From: Candidatus Omnitrophota bacterium
Lineage (GTDB): Bacteria; Omnitrophota; Gorgyraeia; B26-G9
Assembly (NCBI GenBank): GCA_003645745.1
Contig: QNCH01000025.1
Span: 1 to 12,400, forward strand
Length of the DNA: 12,400 bases
Reading direction: 5' to 3'
Part shown: positions 1 through 6,003 of the stretch, piece after piece
Layout: each line of letters starts with the position of its first letter
Numbering within the stretch: position 1 is the first letter of the stretch
Translations under genes and position numbers: made by a program
The notes under the pieces: model-generated
Database searches by the model: none
Told to the model about the DNA's origin: nothing
What the model saw: the letters and a program-made list of their open reading frames with translations, nothing else

Positions 1-900
1 CAGCGTAAAGATATTGTTGTTTTTGATGCTGATTTGTCAGGCTCAACAAGAACTGCATTTTTTCAAAGCCAATTTCCTGAAAGATTCTTTAATTTTGGTA
101 TAGCGGAACAGAATATGTTCGCTGCTGCTTCAGGAATGGCAAGTTGTTTTAAAACAGTTTTTGTCTCTACTTTCGCGATGTTTGCTACAGGCAGGGCATG
201 GGATCAGGTTAGAAATTCTATTTGTTATAGCAACCTAAATGTTAAAATAGTAGCTACACATGCAGGCATTACTGTGGGGCCTGATGGAGCCACGCATCAG
301 GCAATAGAAGATATTGCTTTAATGCGGGTTATTCCGAATATGAAAATATTGGTTCCTTGTGATGGGCCGCAAACAAAAGAGGCGATACTTTTAGCAGCTA
401 AAATTTCCGGTCCGGTTTATGTTCGGCTTGGCAGGCCTAAAGTGCCGACAATTGGTATGTATGGAGATTTTGCGATAGGTAAATCTGATGTTTTAACTAA
501 AGGCTTTGATGCGGCTATTTTTGCTTGTGGAATTATGGTAAAATATGCTTTAGACGCGCAAAAAGAATTATTAACTCAAGGGATTGAATGTTCAGTAATT
601 AATATGTACTCTTTAAAACCTATAGATAAAGAAATTATTGAAAGTATGGCTAAAAAAGTAAAAGGTATTGTTGTTTGCGAGGAACATTCTATGATTGGTG
701 GGCTTGGCAGTGCTGTCGCGAGTGTAGTTTTAGAAAAAGGTTATGCTGTTCCTCTAAAAAAAATTGGTATAAATGACCGGTTTGGCCAGTCAGGTGAATT
801 AGAGGATTTGCTAAAAGAATATCTTCTTCAGCCAGAAGATATAGTTGCCGCAGTAAAGAAAGTTTTATCTATGTCTGCTCATACTCCTTCAGATTTATAA
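1..900 (+). CDS. tkt: Transketolase, C-terminal subunit (partial, 5' end outside window)
   Basis: The frame is open from the first base, so this is the 3' part of a gene; the TTG at 34 is internal. It encodes the pyrimidine-binding and C-terminal domains of a thiamine-diphosphate enzyme. Visible motifs are DADLSGST near the start, then FGIAEQNM, where the Glu (codon 106-108) is the residue that activates the cofactor. GPDGATHQ, YVRLGRPKVP and CEEHSMIGGLGSAVASVV follow. GIAEQNM and the lack of the DXS-type GIAEQH and RYPRG motifs favour transketolase over DXP synthase. The length (300 codons visible) fits the split type, in which an N-terminal subunit is encoded just upstream; that gene is not in view. 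It would interconvert pentose-phosphate sugars in the cytoplasm. The stop is TAA at 898-900, followed by a repeat-filled gap. The transketolase call is sure; the split architecture is inferred. Confidence 0.9.
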   Translation, partial: QRKDIVVFDADLSGSTRTAFFQSQFPERFFNFGIAEQNMFAAASGMASCFKTVFVSTFAMFATGRAWDQVRNSICYSNLNVKIVATHAGITVGPDGATHQAIEDIALMRVIPNMKILVPCDGPQTKEAILLAAKISGPVYVRLGRPKVPTIGMYGDFAIGKSDVLTKGFDAAIFACGIMVKYALDAQKELLTQGIECSVINMYSLKPIDKEIIESMAKKVKGIVVCEEHSMIGGLGSAVASVVLEKGYAVPLKKIGINDRFGQSGELEDLLKEYLLQPEDIVAAVKKVLSMSAHTPSDL

Positions 901-902
901 AG

Positions 903-933
903 CTATACTCCAACCAATTACGTTTGAGTATAG
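903..933. repeat. Collapsed remnant of the 182-bp palindromic element
   Basis: CTATACTC (903-910) is followed almost directly by AACCAATTACGTTTGAGTATA, the characteristic right end of the element. The whole interior is missing, leaving an 8-bp inverted repeat (CTATACTC/GAGTATAG) around a 15-nt loop. It lies three bases after the tkt stop. No T-run follows, so it is not a typical Rho-independent terminator. Confidence 0.65.
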
Positions 934-959
934 CATGCCCGCTCCCGCCTTCGCGAGGA
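934..959. other. Short GC-rich insert between two element copies
   Basis: These 26 bp between the collapsed remnant and the first full copy are about 70% G+C, in a region that is otherwise strongly AT-rich. It holds CCCGCTCCCGCC and TCGCGA. It has no reading frame and no good palindrome. Its composition suggests a separate short repeat or inserted fragment; its origin is unknown. Confidence 0.3.
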
Positions 960-1141
960 TATACTCAAACGCAATTGGTTTGTAAAATTTAGGCGTTTTC
1001 CTGTGCTGTAGATTGGAATGTTCTGATTGATTCAAACCGCAGGCGCAGCTTGCTGCGTTGAGGATTTGCGAATGAAGAACGTTTCAAGATGCAGTGTGAG
1101 GGGAATGTCATAAAATTACAAACCAATTGCGTTTGAGTATA
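960..1141 (+). repeat. Palindromic MITE-like element, copy 1 (full, 182 bp)
   Basis: This full copy starts TATACTCAAACGCAATTGG and ends CCAATTGCGTTTGAGTATA, with 26 bp of perfect terminal inverted repeat. The arms stay complementary, with mismatches, towards a central hairpin CGCAGC-TT-GCTGCG. There is no ORF of useful length inside. TA at both ends (TA|TACTC and GAGTA|TA) resembles the TA target duplication of IS630/Tc1-type elements, but the TA could equally belong to the terminal repeat. I define this orientation as plus for the family. It fills most of the tkt-ispE gap and differs from copies 2 and 3 by roughly 10-15% by eye. Confidence 0.9.
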
Positions 1142-1143
1142 AA
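1115..1143 (+). promoter_or_regulatory. Possible outward promoter at right tip of copy 1
   Basis: ATTACA (1115-1120), a 17-bp spacer and TATAAA (1138-1143) resemble a sigma70 -35/-10 pair. The -10 matches consensus at five of six positions and the -35 at four of six. It points towards ispE, whose start is 85 bp downstream. The same arrangement recurs at the ends of other copies. This is a sequence match only. Confidence 0.35.
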
Positions 1144-1148
1144 CTACC

Positions 1149-1204
1149 AAAGACGGATTGAAGATGAGATGCTAAAAGCACAATTTATGATTGCGCTGAG
1201 TATA
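1149..1204. repeat. Second intergenic repeat module, copy A
   Basis: About 38 bp here (AAAGACGGATTGAA... GAGATGCTAAAAGCA) match 8114-8150 at roughly 30 positions by eye. Both end in GAGTATA, the tip heptamer of the 182-bp element, and both lie directly downstream of a full copy and upstream of a gene start (ispE here, rplI there). This copy has about 11 extra bases before the GAGTATA. Confidence 0.5.
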
Positions 1205-1227
1205 ACGAGTTTTGAAAGGAATCAGCA

Positions 1228-2073
1228 GTGTTAATGGTGCGTGCCCCTGCAAAAATAAATTTATTTTTAGAGATTACTGGTAAAAGGGCTGATGGGTATC
1301 ATAATTTAGAAACTTTGTTTTTAAAAATAGCTTTTTATGATCAATTGTATTTTTATAAAAGAAAAGAAGGTATCGAAATTGATTGCCATGCTCGGTGTGT
1401 GCCAAATGATCGCTTTAATATAGTTTATCAGGCAGCTGATTTGCTGCGCAGGGAATTTAAATTAAAACAAGGAGTAAAAATAAGGATAGTTAAAAGAATC
1501 CCCGTAGGCGCTGGCTTGGGTGGCGGGTCAAGTGACGCGGCAGCCGCCCTTAAAGGGCTTAATAATTTGTGGAACTTAGAGCTAAGTAGAAAAACTCTAT
1601 TTAATTTAGCACGTAGATTAGGCGCTGATGTTCCATTGTTTTTTTCTGAGGCATCTTTAGCTTTAGGCAGAGGCATAGGGGATGAACTTAGTTCAATAGA
1701 TTTAGGTAGAAAATTTTGGATAGTCCTTTTTTTTCCAGATGTTTTCGTTTCTACAAAACAAGTGTATGAGAGTGTTCCTGTGTGCTTGACAAATAAAAAG
1801 AACAATGTTAAACTACTGATTTATGCTTTAAAAATGTACAATTTAGAATTGATCGAAAAATATTCGTTTAATCGTCTTGAAGATGTAACTTTTAGGCTGC
1901 ATAACTGTCTATTAAAAATAAAACAGAAAATTTCCGCTCGTAGTCCCAGGGCGGTTTTAATGTCTGGAAGTGGAGCAGCGTTTTTTTTAATAGCAAAAGA
2001 CAGAAAGGAGGCAATGCAGATTAGGAATAGGCTTCAGGATAATTACCAGGTAATGGTGGTGAGAAGTTTGTGA
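1228..2073 (+). CDS. ispE: 4-diphosphocytidyl-2-C-methyl-D-erythritol kinase
   Basis: GHMP-family kinase of the MEP pathway. It phosphorylates CDP-methylerythritol with ATP on the route to IPP and DMAPP, in the cytoplasm. The N-terminus RAPAKINLFLEITGKRADGYHN is diagnostic, with the conserved Lys at residue 9. The glycine-rich phosphate loop is PVGAGLGGGSSDAA (92-105). LGADVPLFF carries the likely catalytic Asp134. The C-terminal GHMP motif SGSGAAFF is also present. At 281 aa it is of normal length. I chose GTG at 1228 because AAGGA lies 7 nt upstream; an ATG at 1234 is possible but badly spaced. It heads the ispE-spoVG-tRNA-Gln group, whose order recalls Bacillus. The repeat copy ending at 1141 may provide or disturb its promoter. 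Confidence 0.95.
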   Translation: MLMVRAPAKINLFLEITGKRADGYHNLETLFLKIAFYDQLYFYKRKEGIEIDCHARCVPNDRFNIVYQAADLLRREFKLKQGVKIRIVKRIPVGAGLGGGSSDAAAALKGLNNLWNLELSRKTLFNLARRLGADVPLFFSEASLALGRGIGDELSSIDLGRKFWIVLFFPDVFVSTKQVYESVPVCLTNKKNNVKLLIYALKMYNLELIEKYSFNRLEDVTFRLHNCLLKIKQKISARSPRAVLMSGSGAAFFLIAKDRKEAMQIRNRLQDNYQVMVVRSL

Positions 2074-2125
2074 TTTGTGAATTATTGCTGCGTATATTAC
2101 AGCTAAAAGGGGAGTGATTATAGCA

Positions 2126-2608
2126 ATGGAAATTACAGAAGTAAGAATATTTTTACGTAATAAAGAAACTAATAAAAAATTAAAAGCATATGTTACCGTT
2201 ACTTTTGATAATTGTTTTGTTGTCCGTGATATAAAAATTATTGATGGGGCAAAGGGATTGTTTGTCGCTATGCCATCTGCGAAAATGAAGAATATGTGTT
2301 CTAAATGTGGACACCGCAATGTTATTAGAAGTAAATTTTGTAATCAATGCGGCACGGCGTTACAACAACATTACAGACATGAATCTGAGCGTGATGATAC
2401 GCGTCAAACAGAACATAAAGACATTGCTCATCCGATAACTTCTGACTATAGAGATTATCTTCAGAAAAAAGTGTTGGAAGTATATAAAAATGAAACAGAT
2501 GTTGCGGCTCAAGTTGTAGATGATTCTCAACAAGAGAATGATCTTCCAAATAATATTCAACAAAGTGAGTATGTTGTAGATCATGATGATGTGAATGGGA
2601 TGATGTAA
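2126..2608 (+). CDS. spoVG: SpoVG-family protein with an inserted zinc ribbon
   Basis: The N-terminus MEITEVRIF followed by GLFVAMPS (about 44-52) and DIAHPI (99-104) identifies SpoVG, a small regulator that binds nucleic acids in other bacteria. SpoVG is normally about 95 aa, with only a few residues between those two blocks. Here about 45 residues are inserted, carrying C58-x2-C61-x10-C72-x2-C75, a four-cysteine zinc ribbon. A basic and polar stretch (HRNVIRSK) lies within it. A polar tail rich in Q, D and N follows the SpoVG core, giving 160 aa. ATG 2126 matches the family start, with AAGGGGAG 11 nt upstream; a GTG at 2114 overlaps that ribosome binding site. The neighbours ispE upstream and glmU-prs downstream match the Bacillus order. 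Nucleic-acid binding is expected; the target is unknown. Confidence 0.88.
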   Translation: MEITEVRIFLRNKETNKKLKAYVTVTFDNCFVVRDIKIIDGAKGLFVAMPSAKMKNMCSKCGHRNVIRSKFCNQCGTALQQHYRHESERDDTRQTEHKDIAHPITSDYRDYLQKKVLEVYKNETDVAAQVVDDSQQENDLPNNIQQSEYVVDHDDVNGMM

Positions 2609-2621
2609 ATTTAGTTATTTT

Positions 2622-2695
2622 TGCCCGATGGTGTAATGGCAACACCCGAGAATTTGGATCTCGTATTCCAGGTTCGAGTCCTGGTCGGGCAGCCA
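2622..2695 (+). tRNA. tRNA-Gln (UUG)
   Basis: The 7-bp acceptor stem is TGCCCGA/TCGGGCA, followed by discriminator G and an encoded CCA. The D-stem is GTG/CAC, and the anticodon stem CGAGA/TCTCG encloses the loop ATTTGGA with anticodon TTG. The T-arm is CCAGG-TTCGAGT-CCTGG. All arms pair fully. It begins 13 bp after the spoVG stop, so it is probably transcribed with that gene and processed out. Confidence 0.96.
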
Positions 2696-2774
2696 TAAAT
2701 TTATGGTATAGTATGTTATTATAAATTTGCTTCATTAATAATATTTGTGGGTAGAAAAGGATGTAGGGAAATGT

Positions 2775-2803
2775 CCTGCCTGTGCCTGCCGCATGCAGAC
2801 AGG
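2775..2803. repeat. GC-rich imperfect palindrome (REP-like)
   Basis: CCTGCCTG at the left pairs with CAGACAGG at the right (one mismatch) around a GC-rich centre containing GCATGC. It stands out against the AT-rich flanks in the tRNA-Gln to glmU gap. It has the look of a small REP-type hairpin. There is no second copy in the window, so repeat status is inferred. Confidence 0.35.
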
Positions 2804-2820
2804 AGTGACCTGTCCGTTAA

Positions 2821-2840
2821 ATTCAGTAGGGGAAAAAGAA
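2821..2840. repeat. Short dispersed repeat ATTCAGTAGGGGAAAAAGAA
   Basis: Nearly the same 20-mer occurs at 5174-5193 (ATTCAGTAGGGAAAAAAGAA), one position different. Both are intergenic, ahead of glmU and rplY. The rest of the 2696-2927 gap shows AT-rich sequence and a GAGTATA heptamer at 2890-2896, with no clear promoter or terminator. Confidence 0.5.
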
Positions 2841-2927
2841 AGCTAAAACATTATTACTTAAGGTTCTTATAGTCAGTTATGACCATTCTGAGTATAAATT
2901 TAGACGATAGAAAAATTTAGGTTAATT

Positions 2928-4196
2928 ATGGAAAATTTATCTGCAGTTATTCTTGCGGCTGGTGAAGGTATACGTATGAATTCAACTTTGCCGAAAGTGC
3001 TGCATAAAATTGGTAATCAGCCCTTATTGGGTAATGTGTTAGATAATGTGCGAGCTGCAGGTATTAGCGATATATTTATTATTACAGGCTATAAGGCAGA
3101 GTTTGTAGAAGCTTATGTCGCTGATAGAGCGCGGTGTGTTAGGCAAAAAGAACTTTTAGGTACTGCTGATGCTGTTTGGCAGATTAAAAATGAATTTATT
3201 GCTAAATCTTCTAATGCTAGATTATTAGTTATTAATGGAGATACTCCATTAATAAGTGTTTTAACAATTAAAAATATTATTGAAAAGAGTTTGCAGAGTA
3301 ATTCCGCGTCTACATTACTAACTGCGAAGATAAAGAATCCTTTTGGTTATGGCAGAATTGTACGAAATGTTTCAGGGAATATAGTTAAAATAGTAGAAGA
3401 AAACGATGCTGATGTTTATCAAAAAGCTATTGAAGAGATTAACGCGGGGCTTTATCTGTTTAAAGTTGGTGAGCTTTTTGCCGCGATAGAGAAGATCAGG
3501 CAGGATAATCAGAAAAAAGAATATTATTTAACTGATGTTATTGAAAAAATGCGTGGTAAAAATTTAAGCATTGATACCATAGAGGCGCAGGATGTTAATG
3601 AAATAATAGGCATTAATTCAAGAAAAGGTTTATCAGAGGCTTATAATGTTTTAAAACAGCGGGTGATTGATGAGGTTGTTAAAGGAGGTGTTACTGTGCT
3701 TGATCCGCAGACTACCTATATTGCCGAAAATGTTAAAATAGGCAAAGATACAATTATTTATCCTTTAACAATAATAGATAGTGATGTATTTATTGGCGAA
3801 AATTGTTCGATCGGGCCTTTTTGCCATGTCCGTTCAGGCTGCAGAATTGAAAATGATGTTTCTGTAGGTAATTTCGTAGAAATTAATCGTTCTCATATTG
3901 GCAAATTTACCAGGCTAAAGCATCAAAGTTATATAGGGGACACAATAATTAAAGGAAATGTTAATATCGGCGCTGGAACAATAGTTGCTAATTATGATGG
4001 CAAAAATAAACATAAGACTTTAATCGATAAAGGGGCTTTTATCGGTAGTGGAACTATTCTTGTCGCTCCTGTAAAAATAGGCAAAGAAGCGGTTACAGGC
4101 GCAGGAGCAGTAGTAACTAAAAATAGCGATGTGCCTGATAAGACTGTAGTTGTCGGAGTTCCCGCAAAAGAAATAAAAAAGAAAAGAGTGTCGTAG
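2928..4196 (+). CDS. glmU: Bifunctional UDP-GlcNAc pyrophosphorylase / GlcN-1-P acetyltransferase
   Basis: Makes UDP-GlcNAc for peptidoglycan and lipid A. The N-terminal uridyltransferase shows LAAGEGIRMNSTLPKVLH (9-26), LLGTADAV, INGDTPLI, GYGRIV, EINAGLYLF and EYYLTDVI. From about residue 250 a left-handed beta-helix follows, with NVNIGAGTIVANYDG, KHKT and the likely acetyltransferase base His332 in LKHQSYIGD. At 422 aa it is about 30 shorter than the E. coli enzyme, and the missing part lies in the first helix coils. The position of E. coli Lys351 (NFVEMKK) is Asn here (NFVEINR). The end VVVGVPAKEIKKK resembles other hexapeptide transferases. The uridyltransferase is sure; acetyltransferase activity is likely but less certain. 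Only a weak AGGT precedes the start. prs follows after one base. Confidence 0.9.
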   Translation: MENLSAVILAAGEGIRMNSTLPKVLHKIGNQPLLGNVLDNVRAAGISDIFIITGYKAEFVEAYVADRARCVRQKELLGTADAVWQIKNEFIAKSSNARLLVINGDTPLISVLTIKNIIEKSLQSNSASTLLTAKIKNPFGYGRIVRNVSGNIVKIVEENDADVYQKAIEEINAGLYLFKVGELFAAIEKIRQDNQKKEYYLTDVIEKMRGKNLSIDTIEAQDVNEIIGINSRKGLSEAYNVLKQRVIDEVVKGGVTVLDPQTTYIAENVKIGKDTIIYPLTIIDSDVFIGENCSIGPFCHVRSGCRIENDVSVGNFVEINRSHIGKFTRLKHQSYIGDTIIKGNVNIGAGTIVANYDGKNKHKTLIDKGAFIGSGTILVAPVKIGKEAVTGAGAVVTKNSDVPDKTVVVGVPAKEIKKKRVS

Positions 4197-4197
4197 A

Positions 4198-5139
4198 ATG
4201 CATGAGAAGTTAACTATATTCAGTGGAAATGCTAATCGTAAACTTGCCGAGGATATTTCTTCTTATTTAAAAATTCCTCTTGGTAAGGCATTGGTATCTA
4301 AGTTTAGTGAAGGGGAAATCCGGGTAAAAATAGAACAAAATGTAAGAGGCAAAGATGTATTTATCATTCAGCCAACCTGCCCTCCTGTAAATGATAATTT
4401 AATGGAATTGTTGATTCTTATTGATGCTTTAACCCGTGCTTCTGCCGGACGTCTTACCGCGGTTATTCCTTATTATGGATATGCTCGGCAGGATAGAAAG
4501 GATCAGCCTCGTGTGCCTATAACCGCGAAGCTTGTAGCTAATCTTTTAACCGGAGGCGCTGGTGTTGACAGGGTACTTACTATGGATTTGCATGCAGGCC
4601 AAATTCAGGGGTTTTTTGACATTCCTGTTGACCACCTTTTTGCCGCGCCAGTGCTGATTGATTATTTTAAGAAATTAGGTACGGATGATATGGTAATTGT
4701 ATCTCCTGATGTAGGAGCAGTAAAAATGGCAAGGGCTTTTGCTAACAGGTTGAATACTCCTTTATGTATTGTTGATAAGCGTCGTATTGATTTTCAAAAG
4801 ATAGAAGTAATGAATGTTTTAGGAGATGTTAAGGGGAAAATTGCTGTAATCATTGATGATATGGTTGCTACTGCGGGATCTCTTGTTGAAGCAGTGAGCG
4901 CGTTGAGGAAAAATGGAGCAAAAGAAGTTTACGCTGGAGTAACGCATGCTGTATTTTCAGGTCCGGCTTTGGAACGCATTCGTAAGAGCAGTTTAAAAGA
5001 AATACTAATTACAGATACCATCATTGTAAATAATTTAAAAGCATGTAAGAAGATTAAAGTATTATCTGTTGCGTCTTTACTTGGAGAAGCAATAAAGCGT
5101 ATTCATAATGAAGAGTCAGTGAGTTCATTATTTGTGTGA
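4198..5139 (+). CDS. prs: Ribose-phosphate pyrophosphokinase (PRPP synthetase)
   Basis: Class I PRPP synthetase transfers pyrophosphate from ATP to ribose 5-phosphate, feeding nucleotide, His and Trp synthesis. At 313 aa it has family length. Conserved blocks visible are FSEGEIRVKI, the region around VFIIQPTCPPVNDNLMELL, YYGYARQDRK, MDLHAGQIQGFF, VSPDVGAVKMAR and VDKRR. The ribose-5-phosphate loop is at 220-229 and reads DDMVATAGSL. The family usually has DDMIDTGGT or DDxxDTAGT, so the third Asp is Ala224 and the last Thr is Ser228. Everything else looks functional. The start is one base after the glmU stop, with an A/G-rich stretch inside the glmU end as the only ribosome binding site, so translational coupling is likely. 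The glmU-prs-rplY-pth order matches Bacillus gcaD-prs-ctc-pth. Confidence 0.95.
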   Translation: MHEKLTIFSGNANRKLAEDISSYLKIPLGKALVSKFSEGEIRVKIEQNVRGKDVFIIQPTCPPVNDNLMELLILIDALTRASAGRLTAVIPYYGYARQDRKDQPRVPITAKLVANLLTGGAGVDRVLTMDLHAGQIQGFFDIPVDHLFAAPVLIDYFKKLGTDDMVIVSPDVGAVKMARAFANRLNTPLCIVDKRRIDFQKIEVMNVLGDVKGKIAVIIDDMVATAGSLVEAVSALRKNGAKEVYAGVTHAVFSGPALERIRKSSLKEILITDTIIVNNLKACKKIKVLSVASLLGEAIKRIHNEESVSSLFV

Positions 5140-5156
5140 TAATAATGAAATAAATT

Positions 5157-5194
5157 AGAATTCAGAAGTCAGAATTCAGTAGGGAAAAAAGAAC
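5157..5194. repeat. Short intergenic repeat (AGAATTCAG doublet plus shared 20-mer)
   Basis: AGAATTCAG occurs twice (5157-5165 and 5171-5179), separated by AAGTC. The second runs into the ATTCAGTAGGG-A-rich 20-mer that is also at 2821-2840. It directly abuts the truncated palindromic element beginning at about 5197. Confidence 0.5.
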
Positions 5195-5196
5195 AA

Positions 5197-5237
5197 GGGG
5201 ATGTCATAAAATTGCAAACCTATTACGTTTGAGTACA
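5197..5237 (+). repeat. Palindromic element, truncated copy (right end only)
   Basis: GGGGATGTCATAAAATTGCAAACC followed by TATTACGTTTGAGTACA matches the last 41 bp of the plus-oriented element, with a changed tip (GAGTACA instead of GAGTATA). The left arm and centre are gone. The remaining 95 bp to rplY hold a lone TATAAT at 5259-5264 without a matching -35. Confidence 0.8.
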
Positions 5238-5332
5238 TAGATTTTGAGAAAGAGCCAATATAATTATTGTTTTTGGAATAATGGGCAAAGTTTTTTTAGC
5301 TATTATTGCATGAGTAGGAGAAGGAGAAGTTA

Positions 5333-5983
5333 ATGGAACGAGTAGTTTTGAACGCTAAATTAAGGTCTAAGTTAGGAAAATCTGGAGCAAAAGAGCTTAG
5401 GAGACAGGGAATAATTCCATGTGGTGTTTATGCAAAAAATGAATCCCCAACTAATCTGCAGATAGACTGTCATGAATTTATGAAGTTTCTACGTAAGGAA
5501 GGGGAAAATGCAGTTATTGATTTAAAATTAGATTCAGGAAATAAAGTTAGAAATAAAACTGTAATTATTAAAGAAATTCAGTACAATATTCTTACACAGG
5601 GAGTTCTGCATATTGATTTTCAGAGTATTAGTCTTGAGCAGGTTGTGCGTATGCATGTTCCTTTAGTAACAAAGGGTAATGATGAATGTCAGGGAGTTAA
5701 AGACGGTGGCATTATAGAACATGTTTTACATGAGTTGGAGATTGAATGTTTGCCTGGAGCAGTTCCGAAAGAAATTTTGGTTGATGTTACTGGGGTAAAT
5801 GTTGGAGAAGCAATTTGCGTAAAAGATTTAAAAATTCCTGAAGGAATAAAAATTGTTAATGGCTCTGAGCAGGTTGCTATTTTAGTAAAAGTTGAAGTTG
5901 GTCAGGAAAAAGAGGAAGAGAGCGAGGTGCAGGAACAGTCTGCTCCTGAAGTTTTGAAACAGAAGAAAAAAGAAGAAGATTAA
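5333..5983 (+). CDS. rplY: Ribosomal protein L25, long TL5/Ctc form
   Basis: Binds 5S rRNA in the large ribosomal subunit. The N-terminal L25 domain (about 1-95) shows LNAKLRSKLGKSGAKELRRQG and GVYAKNESPTNLQID, then VIIKEIQYN and HIDFQ. The Ctc C-terminal domain (about 96-190) shows VPLVTKGNDECQGVKDGG, LEIECLPGAVPKEI and VDVTGVNVGEAICVKDL. A charged Glu/Lys tail ends the 216-aa protein. AAGGAG lies 6 nt before ATG 5333, which fixes the start. As in Bacillus, ctc sits between prs and pth. It is separated from prs by 193 bp that contain a truncated repeat, so it may have its own promoter. The pth start is 20 bp downstream. Confidence 0.95.
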   Translation: MERVVLNAKLRSKLGKSGAKELRRQGIIPCGVYAKNESPTNLQIDCHEFMKFLRKEGENAVIDLKLDSGNKVRNKTVIIKEIQYNILTQGVLHIDFQSISLEQVVRMHVPLVTKGNDECQGVKDGGIIEHVLHELEIECLPGAVPKEILVDVTGVNVGEAICVKDLKIPEGIKIVNGSEQVAILVKVEVGQEKEEESEVQEQSAPEVLKQKKKEED

Positions 5984-6003
5984 AAATAGGTTTATTTTAG
6001 ACA

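Noticed and set aside
34..36. TTG as the start of the first gene
   Set aside because: The frame is open upstream to base 1 and encodes conserved transketolase sequence, so the gene is simply cut by the window.
1..900. 1-deoxyxylulose-5-phosphate synthase
   Set aside because: The motif is GIAEQNM rather than GIAEQH, and the arginine region is YVRLGRPKVP rather than the DXS form.
903..933. Rho-independent terminator after tkt
   Set aside because: The hairpin is not followed by a T-run and is explained better as an element remnant.
1428..1805. Minus-strand open frame of 125 codons inside ispE
   Set aside because: It lies wholly over a well-supported gene, resembles no family I know, and is a shadow of the GHMP reading frame.
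2114..2116. GTG as the start of spoVG
   Set aside because: It overlaps the AAGGGGAG ribosome binding site, and the SpoVG family begins at the ATG at 2126.
1987..2735. Minus-strand open frames over spoVG and tRNA-Gln
   Set aside because: They run antisense through SpoVG motifs and through a complete tRNA; shadows only.
5259..5264. TATAAT as a -10 box for rplY
   Set aside because: No acceptable -35 lies 16-18 bp upstream and there is no extended -10.
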